The notes under the pieces were generated by a model that saw nothing but the letters and a program-made list of their open reading frames with translations, had not been told where the DNA came from and ran no database searches. From Mucilaginibacter sp. dw_454 (GTDB lineage: Bacteria > Bacteroidota > Bacteroidia > Sphingobacteriales > Sphingobacteriaceae), in NCBI RefSeq assembly GCF_018449775.1, contig NZ_JAAVVB010000001.1, positions 868,001 through 932,000 of the forward strand: 64,000 nt of DNA. The letters run 5' to 3'. How positions within the stretch are numbered: the first letter of the stretch is position 1; every line of letters begins with the position of its first letter. Of this stretch, positions 1 through 8,817 are shown piece after piece. A program made the translations under genes and the position numbers.

Positions 1-1
1 T

Positions 2-1099
2 TTCAAAGCTCAACCAATAGTTGACGGTTTACAGGCGCCTTTAGATATGACCTTTATTGGCAATGGCGATATTCTGGTAGCCGAACAGGCCGGAAAGATA
101 AGACTGATCAAGAACGGCAAGTTGACGGATGCGCCGCTATTAGATATCAGCAGTAAACTCATCAAGCTGATGCCTGTAGATGTGCGCGGTTTGTTGGGAT
201 TTGCTGTGCATCCAAAGTTCAAGAGCAATCATAAGATTTACGTTTTTTATAGCGCGCCTGCTACCGCTGAAAAATCCGACCATAAAGATGTGGTGGCCGA
301 GTACACCTTATCAAACAATGCTACCCTGCCTGATCCGGAAAGTGGTCGCATTTTATTTACTGCCGACGAACCCGGTCAAGGAGATAACGGCGGCTGCCTG
401 AAGTTTGGACCCGACGGTTATTTATACGTTGCCATGGGCGATGGTGGCGGCGGTGGTGATAAGCATGGCCCGATAGGTAATGCTCAAAACATGAATACTC
501 TGTTAGGTAAGGTATTAAGGATCGATGTAAACAGCGATTCAACTTACCTAATCCCAAAAGACAATCCTTTTGTTGGTAAGGCCAATGTAAGACCGGAAAT
601 TTGGGCCTATGGCGTACGCAATACCTGGCGGTTCTCATTCAACAGAGCCAACAAACAACTATTTACCTGCGATGTAGGTGAAGCAACCTGGGAGGAAATG
701 GATGTCATTGAGAAGGGCGGCAATTATGGTTGGCGCATGGTTGAAGGCAATCATTGCTTTAATCCAAAAGAAGGTTGCGACTTTACAGGAACTATTAAAC
801 CCATTGCCGAATACGATCATAAAAATGGCGTCTGTGTAATTGGCGGCTATGTTTATAACGGTACTCAATTATCAGCCCAAAAAGGTAAATATTTCTTTGC
901 CGATTGGACAGGCCCCATTTATTACATCGAGAAAAAAGGTAACGACTGGCAGCGCGGAAAAGTCGAATTACAGAACTATCCAACAAATCTTAAAATAACC
1001 AGCTGGGGCGAAGATCCGTCAGGCGAATTATACCTGATTACCAATGGCGGTAATTTATTGAGCGAGACTAAAGGAGCTATTTATAAAATTGTGAAGTAA
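2..1099 (+). CDS. PQQ-dependent sugar dehydrogenase, 3' part (5' end outside window)
   Basis: This is a beta-propeller of the glucose/sorbosone dehydrogenase family, which oxidises aldose sugars with PQQ, usually in the periplasm. The frame is open from base 2, so the N-terminus and any signal peptide lie to the left; the ATG at 47 is internal. Family signatures are visible: an RGLLGFAVHP block, a Ca/PQQ-region stretch GPDGYLYVAMGDGGGGGD, then LGKVLRIDV, RPEIWAYGVRNTWRFSF and GGNYGWRMVEG, followed by the last propeller blade GGYVYNG. The C-terminus ends normally at TAA. The glycine-rich loop and the RNTWRFSF block are well kept, so an intact enzyme is likely. Whether it is a true sugar dehydrogenase or a related propeller with another substrate cannot be told without the N-terminus. 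The 139-bp repeat array follows about 55 bp after the stop. Confidence 0.9.
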   Translation, partial: FKAQPIVDGLQAPLDMTFIGNGDILVAEQAGKIRLIKNGKLTDAPLLDISSKLIKLMPVDVRGLLGFAVHPKFKSNHKIYVFYSAPATAEKSDHKDVVAEYTLSNNATLPDPESGRILFTADEPGQGDNGGCLKFGPDGYLYVAMGDGGGGGDKHGPIGNAQNMNTLLGKVLRIDVNSDSTYLIPKDNPFVGKANVRPEIWAYGVRNTWRFSFNRANKQLFTCDVGEATWEEMDVIEKGGNYGWRMVEGNHCFNPKEGCDFTGTIKPIAEYDHKNGVCVIGGYVYNGTQLSAQKGKYFFADWTGPIYYIEKKGNDWQRGKVELQNYPTNLKITSWGEDPSGELYLITNGGNLLSETKGAIYKIVK

Positions 1100-1153
1100 A
1101 ACTTTAAAAGATAGGTCATTTCTTTACCCGCTCCCTGTCTACCCCGTCTGTGC

Positions 1154-1709
1154 AAATAGGTGCACACAAGAACCTTGTGATTTACTTTCCCACCACGGCA
1201 TCGTGAGCGAGGAACGAGCGCGACGATCTCCGGAACGCGCTCCCGTCCGCTCGTTTAGAGATCCTCATGCTGCGCTCAGGATGACGGCGCGGAAATAGGT
1301 GCACACAAGAACCTTGTGATTTACTTTCCCACCACGTCATCGTGAGCGAGGAACGAGCGTGACGATCTCCGGAACGCGCTCCCGTCCGCTCGTTTAGAGA
1401 TCCTCACGCTGCGCTCAGGATGACGGCGCGGAAATAGGTGCACACAAGAACCTTGTGATTTACTTTCCCACCACGGCATCGTGAGCGAGGAACGAGCGCG
1501 ACGATCTCCGGAACGCGTTCCCGTCCGCTCGTTTAGAGATCCTCACGCTGCGCTCAGGATGACGGCGCGGAAATAGGTGTACACAAGAACCTTGTGATTT
1601 ACTTTCCCACCACGGCATCGTGAGCGAGGAACGAGCGTGACGATCTCCGGAACGCGTTCCCGTCCGCTCGTTTAGAGATCCTCATGCTGCGCTCAGGATG
1701 ACGGCGCGG
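1154..1709. repeat. Four tandem copies of a 139-bp palindromic repeat
   Basis: Units begin at 1154, 1293, 1432 and 1571, an exact 139-bp period with only a few substitutions (C/T changes in GAGCGCGACG versus GAGCGTGACG, and ATGCTGCG versus ACGCTGCG). Each unit starts AAATAGGTGCACACAAG and contains an imperfect inverted repeat: a left arm around GTGAGCGAGGAACGAGCG and GACGATCTC, and a right arm GAGATCCTCACGCTGCGCTC followed by AGGATGACG. The RNA of each unit could therefore fold into a long hairpin. No ORF crosses the array. It lies between the convergent ends of the sugar dehydrogenase and the sirtuin and occupies almost all of that gap. Confidence 0.95.
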
Positions 1710-1760
1710 AGTACACTATAGGATTTATAAGTCTAAGTTTCACGCATTTGGTGTTTTCGT

Positions 1761-2447
1761 TTAACCAGTCATCAATTGCTTCACCAGCTCCGGTACCCCA
1801 GTAGTGGCCCTCTCCTCTATTTTGATTACATTTTTTATCCGGCTAATGTCCGGAATGCTCGGGTCTACAATGTATTTCGGCACATCATAATGCACATAAT
1901 TAACCAATCCTGCTGCCGGGTAAACGACCAGCGATGAGCCTACCAATATAAAAATATCCGCTTGCTGACATTCCCTTGCTGCCGGGACGATCATCGGCAC
2001 ATCTTCGCCAAACCATACCACATGTGCGCGCAATTGTGAACCTAACTCGCACACCTCTCCCATTTTGATCTCCCAGCCATCCATTGGGTAAGTTAATGTT
2101 GAATCGACGTTAGATTGTGAGCGGGTAATTACTCCGTGCAGATGCATCACATTAGTAGAGCCTGCCCTTTCGTGCAAATCATCGATGTTTTGAGTAATGA
2201 TGGTAACTTCATAATTCTTTTCCAGTTCTGCCAAAGCAAAGTGCGCGGCATTCGGTTTAGCGGCAAGCACATCTTTACGGCGCATGTTATAAAAGTCTTG
2301 CACCAGTTGCGGGTTTTGCTGCCACGCTTCGGGCGTTGCAACTTCGCGCACGTCATAACCCTCCCAAAGTCCATCGCTGTCTCTGAAGGTCTGTAAACCA
2401 CTCTCTGCGCTAATACCGGCGCCGGTTAATACTACAATCTTTTTCAT
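1761..2447 (-). CDS. cobB: NAD-dependent protein deacylase, sirtuin (CobB/SIRT5 type)
   Basis: A Sir2-family enzyme that removes acyl groups from lysines using NAD+, acting in the cytoplasm. The first in-frame ATG gives 228 residues; an upstream TTG would add three. NAD-binding motifs are GAGISAESG (residues 9-17) and TQNIDDLHERAG (85-96), with the catalytic histidine in MHLHG (H104). The FYNMRR motif (Y53, R56) matches the Tyr/Arg pair that lets CobB and SIRT5 accept succinyl and malonyl lysine, so desuccinylase activity is inferred. The zinc-ribbon cysteines of E. coli CobB are missing: the segment after HGV has a single Cys, so this is a zinc-less variant. A terminator separates it from the cobalamin operon upstream, so co-transcription is not supported despite the gene name. 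Confidence 0.93.
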   Translation of the reverse strand: MKKIVVLTGAGISAESGLQTFRDSDGLWEGYDVREVATPEAWQQNPQLVQDFYNMRRKDVLAAKPNAAHFALAELEKNYEVTIITQNIDDLHERAGSTNVMHLHGVITRSQSNVDSTLTYPMDGWEIKMGEVCELGSQLRAHVVWFGEDVPMIVPAARECQQADIFILVGSSLVVYPAAGLVNYVHYDVPKYIVDPSIPDISRIKNVIKIEERATTGVPELVKQLMTG

Positions 2448-2463
2448 AAATGTCAATCCATAA

Positions 2464-2494
2464 AAAAAGCGGCCTGATAACGGGGCCGCTTTTT
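2464..2494 (-). terminator. Rho-independent terminator of the cobalamin operon
   Basis: Perfect 11-bp stem AAAAAGCGGCC / GGCCGCTTTTT with a short loop, 18 bp after the stop of the DUF6580 gene on the minus strand and before the sirtuin. The run of U follows the stem in the minus-strand transcript. Confidence 0.88.
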
Positions 2495-2512
2495 AATATT
2501 TGTTTGTTTAGT

Positions 2513-3094
2513 TTAAAGAGCAAGCTCGCGTTGGGTGCGTAATACAGTGTATTTACGCTTAGCCAATTCAAAACCACCAAACAGTATTGCGCCGAAAAGT
2601 AAATCGCCCAACAACATGTTCTTTTCAAATGGAATAGCGGCTACCAATGCAGCCATGTAGCCGCCGATGGTTTTAGGAAATAAGCCGCCGGCATCATTTA
2701 TCCATGGCATATCCATAATCAACCAATGAATTAACACAGGTGCGAAAAGCACAACAATGCCGGTACCCAGGTTTATCTTTTTGATTAAAGTACCAATAGA
2801 TATCACTATAGCGAAGCATACACAGTTCCAAAACGTATCGCCACTCAAAAAAGTTAACTTTGACGTGTAAAAATAATTGATGATCACATCGCTACAAAAC
2901 AACGAAAGCAACACCACTGCATAAGCTTTCCATTTATCGGTGAAATAGACACCACCAAATATCGCGATAGCACCCACGGGTGTAAAGTTGCTCAACACAC
3001 CCGGAAACTTATAAGTAACCAAACGCATGGCTGTAGCCGCAATGATCATTAAGATCAGCACTGCGTTTCTGGTATTTGTTTTTTGTAATGACAT
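2513..3094 (-). CDS. DUF6580 family integral membrane protein, candidate cobalamin permease component
   Basis: A 193-residue protein with about five or six hydrophobic segments: residues ~12-27, ~38-52, ~57-75, ~88-103, ~108-125 and ~160-178. It resembles DUF6580, an ECF-substrate-component-like fold; the block FTPVGAIAIFGGVYF near residue 36 is typical. Size and topology match solitary S-components such as BtuM. Cysteines occur at FCSDV and FWNCVCF, which is notable because BtuM binds cobalt through a Cys; no homology to BtuM is claimed. It is the last gene of a B12-riboswitch operon, 37 bp after the BtuG-like lipoprotein gene and followed by a terminator. The inferred role is moving cobalamin or a precursor across the inner membrane. 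The family call is good; the transport role is inferred from context. Confidence 0.75.
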   Translation of the reverse strand: MSLQKTNTRNAVLILMIIAATAMRLVTYKFPGVLSNFTPVGAIAIFGGVYFTDKWKAYAVVLLSLFCSDVIINYFYTSKLTFLSGDTFWNCVCFAIVISIGTLIKKINLGTGIVVLFAPVLIHWLIMDMPWINDAGGLFPKTIGGYMAALVAAIPFEKNMLLGDLLFGAILFGGFELAKRKYTVLRTQRELAL

Positions 3095-3131
3095 ATCGGT
3101 AAATACTTATTTAGCCAAAATTACTAAACTA

Positions 3132-4208
3132 TTATTTGTTAAGCAATACAATTTTGCCGGGGCTAATGCCTGTAGCAATGGCGTATTCTTTCTTACCTGT
3201 TTTGTCAAACGCAGTTAAAGTGCCGTTTGAAGCATAATCTTTAGCATCGCCAATAAATATTTCACCGGTAAGCGGATCACCCGATATGGAAAAAGGTGTA
3301 GTTATGGACGTTCCATCAGTAATAAAATTAACAGAAGCTGAAGATTGTGTTTTGGCGTTGTATACCGCAATCTGATAAGTTTTGTTATCGGTAGTTGTAG
3401 GGTAATATACAAAATCGCCTTGTGTATAAATAGGTATATTGTAACCCAGGCTAACAGTTGGTTCTGATTTAACCGCGTCGGTAGTAGCGTCAACAATGGT
3501 TAAACCCGCCGGCTTGGTATCAAAATCGCCTAAGGATAATACATATACATTGTTATAAGCATCAGCGGTTACCGCAATCGGATTGATCTGTACAGTGATT
3601 TTCTTTATTTCAGTAAGTGTAGCTAAATCGATTACTGATAAAGTGTTTGTCGGTGGATCTGGGTATAAAAGACCACCTGAGTTGGCTACATACAATTTGC
3701 CATTGGCAATTGCCATTTGTTCAGGGTCTGCACCTACCGTAATTGTTTTGGTTATTGTCATTGAAGTGGTATCGATAACTGATACCGTACCATCGTAAGA
3801 AGTCACAAACGCATGATTTTTGTCAAATACCACACTGCGCGGCTGGTGGAGCGTGATTTTTGACAATTGCTTAGCTGTTTTTGCAGTGGTAATATAAATA
3901 GCATCTGAGTTATTAACCACGATATACATTTTTGAACCATATATGCCCAGATCATTTCCGGTGTCTCCTAGTGTGCCTGGGGCGTTAGCGGCAGCGAATT
4001 GATCAGGTACCAGGCTCTTACTTGTGTAATCATAATAGGTCAATGTACTGTTATTATGCCCTATACCACCCTGGTTTAATACATAAATACCTGCTCTTTC
4101 AGCTGTCGGCTTGCTTGGAGCAGGTGTTACTTTATCCTTGTGGCAAGAGGCCAGCAATGTTATGCTTGCTAACGCGACAAGGAAAGAATGTAGTTTAAAT
4201 TGTTTCAT
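3132..4208 (-). CDS. Surface lipoprotein with YncE/YVTN-type beta-propeller, BtuG-like
   Basis: A 358-residue lipoprotein with signal peptide and lipobox LLASC (Cys near residue 22), followed by a KDKVTPAPSKPT linker. The rest is a repeated beta-propeller: repeats of the type GSKMYIVVNNSD, AFVTSYDGTVSVID, GKLYVANSG and NNVYVLSLGD mark successive blades. In Bacteroides, BtuG is a surface propeller lipoprotein that binds cobalamin with very high affinity and hands it to BtuB. Fold, lipidation and position directly after the TonB receptor in a B12-riboswitch operon make this a functional BtuG counterpart by inference; sequence orthology was not tested. The alternative is a generic DUF5074-type propeller. 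The start ATG is 14 bp after the receptor stop. Confidence 0.8.
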   Translation of the reverse strand: MKQFKLHSFLVALASITLLASCHKDKVTPAPSKPTAERAGIYVLNQGGIGHNNSTLTYYDYTSKSLVPDQFAAANAPGTLGDTGNDLGIYGSKMYIVVNNSDAIYITTAKTAKQLSKITLHQPRSVVFDKNHAFVTSYDGTVSVIDTTSMTITKTITVGADPEQMAIANGKLYVANSGGLLYPDPPTNTLSVIDLATLTEIKKITVQINPIAVTADAYNNVYVLSLGDFDTKPAGLTIVDATTDAVKSEPTVSLGYNIPIYTQGDFVYYPTTTDNKTYQIAVYNAKTQSSASVNFITDGTSITTPFSISGDPLTGEIFIGDAKDYASNGTLTAFDKTGKKEYAIATGISPGKIVLLNK

Positions 4209-4222
4209 GATTTGTTGTTATG

Positions 4223-6244
4223 TTAAATTGAAATTTGAAATGAAAGTCTGTAAGAGCGGCCCGGCATAGGGTAGCTTTGTACTACCACATAGTTTTTATT
4301 AAAAAGATTATTGACTTCTGCCGATGCGGTAACCGGGAAATGTGAAAGCGATGTCTTGTAAACAACCGAAGCATCGCTAACCGAATAGGCTGGCATATAA
4401 TCGGCAGCGTCGTTATTATTGTTATAATATCTTGATGAAATGGCTACCTGGTTATAGTATACCCCTATTGAACCTTTGCTAATGCCTGCGTTAAAAGAAA
4501 CCGTGTTTTTTGGGATGTAGGGCAATTGATTAAGATAATTTTCGTCGGTAACCGGCCCCGTCACATTCAAAGCCTGCTGATAAGAGTAGTTGGCACTGAT
4601 ATCAAAGCGGTAGCCATTCCCTGCTTTCAGCGCTGTTTTAATGCCGGCATCTAGTCCTTTGATATCTACTTTACCAAAGTTTTGGGTCGATCCGTTATAG
4701 AGTGTAGGGATGAACACTATTTTATTAGATACATGGTTAAAATAGGCATCGGCGGTAACGGTTATAAAATCAAACAAACCATCTAAGCCCTTTCGATACG
4801 ATCCGCCTGCATCATATTGTTGCGCATATTCGGGCTTAAGGTCTTTATTGGGCGAAAATCCATAATACAAATCGTTAAATGTCGGATTACGGAAACTCGA
4901 TTTATAATAGGTGCGTAACTGAAAGTTCTGATCATCCAGCGGCTTTATAGTTGCCATTAACGTTGGTGAGAGCAAATGCTGATCGGGATAAGCCGTCCGG
5001 GTTTTTACACTTTCAAAGGTGTTGGTATAAAGTAAACTTCCTTGTAAAGTTAAACGCCCCAAAACCAGGTTTGATGCCAGCACATTCAATAGCGTTAAGC
5101 GCGTAGGAAAAGAGAAGTTGGGTATATCGGCATCCATATTATTCACTGCTACATCTGCCGCTAGCGAAATCTCCCAATTATTTAGAATAGAATAAGCCAA
5201 CGCTGTCGATTGATAATACTCGCGCTGCGTAAAATGCTGGTCGAGTACGTTTGTTGCGGTGATAAAGTGCGGATCTAAATAATGTAGTTTACTATTGGTG
5301 AACTTTGCATTAAGAAGCAAACTAAATCCATCTGCCCATTTTTGCTCATAGCCAGCCTGGATAAACAGATCGCGGTTCCAAAGCTGTTGGCCAAATGTTG
5401 GTGGCGCATTGTCTATAACCGCGCCCGGCAATCCCCGGTCAGAATTATAGTAGTTGATATGTAAATTGAACCCGGCGCTATCTTTCGACCAATAAAGCGC
5501 GCCATCTGTTTGCTGCGCATTTATTTGGGTATTGTTACGTGTACCGCCGTCCTTTACACCATTGTCATTATGCGCATAATTATATCGTCCGTTAGCATCG
5601 GTTAAATAACTGTTGATGATGAAAGACCACGTGTTGCTTAACCGTTGCTGCCATTGTAAATAGGGTTCAACCAAACCGAAACTTCCTGCTTTTATGCCAG
5701 CTGTTATGGCATAAGGTTCAGCAGCGGTTAAATAGGGCTTGATAGTTTTGATAGAAAGCACACTTGACGATGCATAAGCTCTGGCTGTTTGAAGAATGGT
5801 TGGCGGCTGCCCGTTGTATAAAGTGATCTCCTGAATATTGGTGAGGTTTAATTTACCCAGGTCTATTTGCCCGTTTTCGGCATCGTTGATCTGTACGCCA
5901 TCGAATAATACTGCGGTATGATTAGCGCCAAGGCCACGCACAGATATGGTTTTCAAGCCGCCTATACCACCATAATCTTTAATGCTAACACCTGAAAGGT
6001 TACGTATAGCGTCGGCAACGTTAAATGCACTGTAATGACTGAAATCGCTTGCTGATATGGTTTGCGAAGGAACAGCCAAGGGAACAGCTGGCAAAGTAGT
6101 AGTATTTACCTGTACCTCTTTGATCTTTTTGGTGGTATCGCTCTGCGCAGAAACGGAAATTGGTAAAGAAAGACATAACAATACCGCAAAACACCCCGGC
6201 TTGCGCCATTGATAGTTAAAAATAAGTGGTAAATGTTTCTTCAT
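4223..6244 (-). CDS. btuB: TonB-dependent outer-membrane receptor for cobalamin (BtuB-like)
   Basis: A 673-residue outer-membrane receptor with a signal peptide (residues ~1-33, ending VSAQ). A TonB-box-like segment KIKEVQVNTT follows, then the plug with GVSIKDYGGIGGLKTISVRG and AVLFDGVQINDAENGQIDLG, then a 22-strand-type barrel ending in an aromatic-rich strand (GRSYRLSFQI). There is no carboxypeptidase-like N-terminal extension, so this is a classic BtuB-type receptor rather than SusC. It is the first gene after a B12 riboswitch and a well-formed promoter, so cobalamin or cobinamide uptake is the natural assignment, repressed when the vitamin is plentiful. BtuG-like and DUF6580 genes follow with short spacing. 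Confidence 0.88.
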   Translation of the reverse strand: MKKHLPLIFNYQWRKPGCFAVLLCLSLPISVSAQSDTTKKIKEVQVNTTTLPAVPLAVPSQTISASDFSHYSAFNVADAIRNLSGVSIKDYGGIGGLKTISVRGLGANHTAVLFDGVQINDAENGQIDLGKLNLTNIQEITLYNGQPPTILQTARAYASSSVLSIKTIKPYLTAAEPYAITAGIKAGSFGLVEPYLQWQQRLSNTWSFIINSYLTDANGRYNYAHNDNGVKDGGTRNNTQINAQQTDGALYWSKDSAGFNLHINYYNSDRGLPGAVIDNAPPTFGQQLWNRDLFIQAGYEQKWADGFSLLLNAKFTNSKLHYLDPHFITATNVLDQHFTQREYYQSTALAYSILNNWEISLAADVAVNNMDADIPNFSFPTRLTLLNVLASNLVLGRLTLQGSLLYTNTFESVKTRTAYPDQHLLSPTLMATIKPLDDQNFQLRTYYKSSFRNPTFNDLYYGFSPNKDLKPEYAQQYDAGGSYRKGLDGLFDFITVTADAYFNHVSNKIVFIPTLYNGSTQNFGKVDIKGLDAGIKTALKAGNGYRFDISANYSYQQALNVTGPVTDENYLNQLPYIPKNTVSFNAGISKGSIGVYYNQVAISSRYYNNNNDAADYMPAYSVSDASVVYKTSLSHFPVTASAEVNNLFNKNYVVVQSYPMPGRSYRLSFQISI

Positions 6245-6361
6245 ACCAGAGCTTTAGCTACAGCGCATATCAAGGATCATATAGAAATGAAAACACGCCG
6301 GTTATACAGGTGAGTATCTCAAATCCAAGCTTCAATCCCCGAAAGCTGTGAATAATATATG

Positions 6362-6541
6362 GTGCTCTGGCAGGTCTTCTGACTTACTCCCCTTTGTCCG
6401 GTCTTCCCACCCGGTTAATTGCGGATAGTGACCTATAGAATGGACGCTGGTATTGGAGCTTACAGCTGCGGGACAGTTACAGATTTACGCTGTATTCCCT
6501 TTTAATTCTTGGTTGATATTGACTGTCAACCAGAAACCTAA
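6362..6541 (-). promoter_or_regulatory. Cobalamin (B12) riboswitch
   Basis: Read on the minus strand, the segment contains the B12 box AGTCAGAAGACCTGCC (plus-strand 6369-6384). Upstream of it are the other aptamer landmarks: GGGAATACAGCG, the AACTGTCCCGCAGCTGTAAG core around 6460-6485, and the GGTGGGAAGACCGG arm. The order matches the conserved cobalamin aptamer. It lies 120 bp before the start of the TonB receptor gene. The intervening leader could hold the expression platform; no clear terminator hairpin with a U-run is seen there, so control of translation is more likely than control of transcription. Confidence 0.95.
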
Positions 6542-6548
6542 AGCGTTG

Positions 6549-6580
6549 CAAAAGTAGAATAACAAATGCTAACAACAAAA
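6549..6580 (-). promoter_or_regulatory. Bacteroidota-type promoter of the cobalamin operon
   Basis: On the minus strand a -33 element TTTTG (plus 6576-6580) is followed by exactly 19 bp and then TACTTTTG (plus 6549-6556), a full match to the TAnnTTTG -7 consensus. Transcription would start near 6542, just before the riboswitch aptamer. Confidence 0.75.
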
Positions 6581-6660
6581 CGATAACGATATTTAATTCA
6601 CTAAAAAGAAAACCACCTGACGGCTATACTGTTAATTAGCGATAACATAAACGTTAAATT

Positions 6661-7431
6661 ATGACAGGGAATACATTATATCCGGTTAAAAAGTACACAG
6701 AGGAGACTGAACCGATAGACATAAACTTAAACTGGCCCGAACGTTATATTTCTATAGCTACGGGTGTAAAACTTACTTTTTCAGGCTTGGGTGGTTTATT
6801 CTCAAGTCCTTTAACCAGTATATTAAAATTAGGTGCGGGTGGCTATTTATTAAACCGCGGTGTTAGCGGACATTGTGCTATTTATTCAAGAATAGGCAAA
6901 AACACGCAAGAGCCGGTTAATGTTAATATCCGCTCGGCGTTTACTATTAACAAACCACGTGAGGCCGTTTATAATTTTTGGCGACAATTGGATAATCTGC
7001 CATTATTCATGAATCACCTGGAGAGTGTTGAACTAATTGACGATACCCGCTCCCACTGGGTAATGAAATTGCCCACCGGAGTTGGCACCATCAGCTGGGA
7101 CGCAGAAATTGTAGCAGACAAACCCGGCGAAGTGATTGGCTGGAGCTCGCTACCTGATTCTGTAATAGATAATGCCGGTAAAGTATTTTTCCGCGATGCG
7201 CAGGATGGTAAAGGCACTGTGGTTGATGTGCTAATCACTTATCAACCGCCTGCAGGCGGCCTTGGTGCAAGCGTTGCCAACTTATTAAATCCATTCTTTA
7301 AGAATATAGTGGATAATGATGTTCGCAACTTCAAGCAATATATGGATTTGGAAAATTCATTGAAGCCCGTAGCTAAAAACGGTCATCCGCACAAATCAGC
7401 CGCAAAAAAGCACGTGGCTGCCAAGCACTAG
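6661..7431 (+). CDS. SRPBCC (START/cyclase-like) protein with N-terminal membrane segment
   Basis: A 256-residue protein in two parts. Residues ~25-80 resemble the YgaP-type (DUF2892) membrane hairpin: ISIATGVKLTFSGLGGLFSS, then LTSILKLGAGGYLLNRGVSGHC. Residues ~95-235 form an SRPBCC polyketide-cyclase/dehydrase domain, with INKPREAVYNFWRQLDNLPLF at its start and SWDAEIVADKPGEVIGWSSL in the middle. The tail is basic and alanine-rich (SAAKKHVAAKH), like histone-type or DNA-binding tails. It is monocistronic and followed by a bidirectional terminator. Such proteins often belong to the general stress set in Bacteroidota; the ligand is unknown. Confidence 0.82.
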   Translation: MTGNTLYPVKKYTEETEPIDINLNWPERYISIATGVKLTFSGLGGLFSSPLTSILKLGAGGYLLNRGVSGHCAIYSRIGKNTQEPVNVNIRSAFTINKPREAVYNFWRQLDNLPLFMNHLESVELIDDTRSHWVMKLPTGVGTISWDAEIVADKPGEVIGWSSLPDSVIDNAGKVFFRDAQDGKGTVVDVLITYQPPAGGLGASVANLLNPFFKNIVDNDVRNFKQYMDLENSLKPVAKNGHPHKSAAKKHVAAKH

Positions 7432-7451
7432 TTTGAATTTTTAATGTTAGT

Positions 7452-7485
7452 AAAAAGCCTCACCCGATATCGGATGAGGCTTTTG
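7452..7485. terminator. Bidirectional terminator between convergent genes
   Basis: Stem AAAAGCCTCA / TGAGGCTTTT around a self-complementary loop CCCGATATCGGA, with A-run and T-run on the two sides. It sits between the ends of the SRPBCC gene (+) and the amidohydrolase-fold gene (-). Confidence 0.9.
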
Positions 7486-7503
7486 TCTTTTAGATGATAT
7501 TTC

Positions 7504-8805
7504 TTACTCGATTTTCAAACCGTACTTATCACTAAACTTCTTATAAAGCTGCTTGTGGAGGTTATCGAGGTTAATATTTCTACCCTGAATAAACGCAGAT
7601 TCAACGTTCAATGTCAGCATATCCAAAGCATCGCCCTCTGATATGAAAAGATTGGCGTCTTTACCTTTTTCTAATGTCCCGGTGGTTTTGTCGATACCTA
7701 ATATTTTGGCGTTGTTTATGGTGATCATGCTTAATGCTTGTTCTTTGGTCAATCCATATCCTACTGCCTGGCCGGCCTCAAACGGCAAATTGCGCTGGCG
7801 CCAGAAACCAATACCGGTTAAACCATACTCAACACCTGCATCCTGCAATATTTTGGGTAATTTGTATGGCAGATATACATCGTCTTCATCCCTCGCCGGC
7901 AAAGTCTGTGTTTCGCGGATGATAACCGGGACATTGTTTTGTTTTAGCAGATTAGTCACCAGGTAAGATTCTTTACCGCCTACGATTACGGCTTTGATAC
8001 CCAGTTTATTAGCAAATGATACTGCTTCAATGATCTCTTTAGCACCATCAGCGTTGATAAACAGTTTTTTGCTGCCGGTGAATAATCCTTTCAATGCTTC
8101 AAATTTCAGATTGATTGTTTCTGGTTTTGCTTCAGCATACGCTTTGGCAGCGGTGAATAAGTTGTTCACCTCGTCCAATTGTTTTAACCGGGCTTCGTCA
8201 GGCGATTCAGCCCCCGGCAGCACAATGGCTGCTCTTCTGCGTCCGGCCCTTACTATCGGCCAGTTTAAGTGTACAGCGATATCGGTTTTGTAAGCCGCGT
8301 CTTCCCAGTTCCAGGCATCCAGTTGTACTACTGATGATTGGCCAGACAACGTGCCACCTTCCGGTGTAGGCTGAGCTAATAAAATACCATTTGAACGAAC
8401 CGTTGGGATAACTTTAGAATCGGTATTATAGGCAATAAGCGAGCGTACATTGGGGTTAAGTTCTCCTGTTTCCTCGTTATCTACCGTACCCTTTGCTCCT
8501 TCTTCAATTTCAATTAAACCCAATGTTGTCACCGGGCAAATAAAGCCGGGATAAACCTGTTTGCCGGTTGCGTTAATCACATCGGCTCCACTGGTGTTTG
8601 AAGGAGATCCCTCTCCAACAGCAGTGATCTTACCTTTATCAAAAGCAATATACCCATTGTTGATTACTTGCCCGTTGCCTACATGGATAGTAGCGCCGGT
8701 AATAATAATAGGCTTAGATTGTGGTTTGGCCGGCGATATCGTCGCCTGCCCATAAGTAAGGACGGTGCCAAGCAACAATCCTCCAAAAATTAATATCTTT
8801 TTCAT
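7504..8805 (-). CDS. Secreted amidohydrolase-fold protein lacking the HxH metal motif
   Basis: A 433-residue protein with signal peptide (MKKILIFGGLLLGTVLTYGQ). It has the imidazolonepropionase-like composite-domain start (IITGATIHVGNGQVINNGYI, then GKITAVGEG) and the usual end (TKEQALSMITINNAKILGID, then GTLEKGKDANLFISEGD). At the site where active amidohydrolases carry PGxxDxHxH it reads YPGFICPVTTLG, so both N-terminal metal histidines are gone, and few other histidines remain. It is therefore probably not a normal metal-dependent hydrolase. The neighbour 12 bp upstream is a two-module amidohydrolase of the same family, and the two are surely co-transcribed. A non-catalytic partner or scaffold role is inferred. 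Confidence 0.85.
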   Translation of the reverse strand: MKKILIFGGLLLGTVLTYGQATISPAKPQSKPIIITGATIHVGNGQVINNGYIAFDKGKITAVGEGSPSNTSGADVINATGKQVYPGFICPVTTLGLIEIEEGAKGTVDNEETGELNPNVRSLIAYNTDSKVIPTVRSNGILLAQPTPEGGTLSGQSSVVQLDAWNWEDAAYKTDIAVHLNWPIVRAGRRRAAIVLPGAESPDEARLKQLDEVNNLFTAAKAYAEAKPETINLKFEALKGLFTGSKKLFINADGAKEIIEAVSFANKLGIKAVIVGGKESYLVTNLLKQNNVPVIIRETQTLPARDEDDVYLPYKLPKILQDAGVEYGLTGIGFWRQRNLPFEAGQAVGYGLTKEQALSMITINNAKILGIDKTTGTLEKGKDANLFISEGDALDMLTLNVESAFIQGRNINLDNLHKQLYKKFSDKYGLKIE

Positions 8806-8817
8806 GTTGTCTCGTCC

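Noticed and set aside
1154..1709. Tandem repeats as a CRISPR array
   Set aside because: The 139-bp units repeat end to end with no unique spacers, contain palindromes, and no cas genes are present.
1761..2447. Sirtuin as part of the cobalamin operon because it is called cobB
   Set aside because: A strong terminator separates it from the operon, and the NAD-dependent CobB acts on proteins in known cases.
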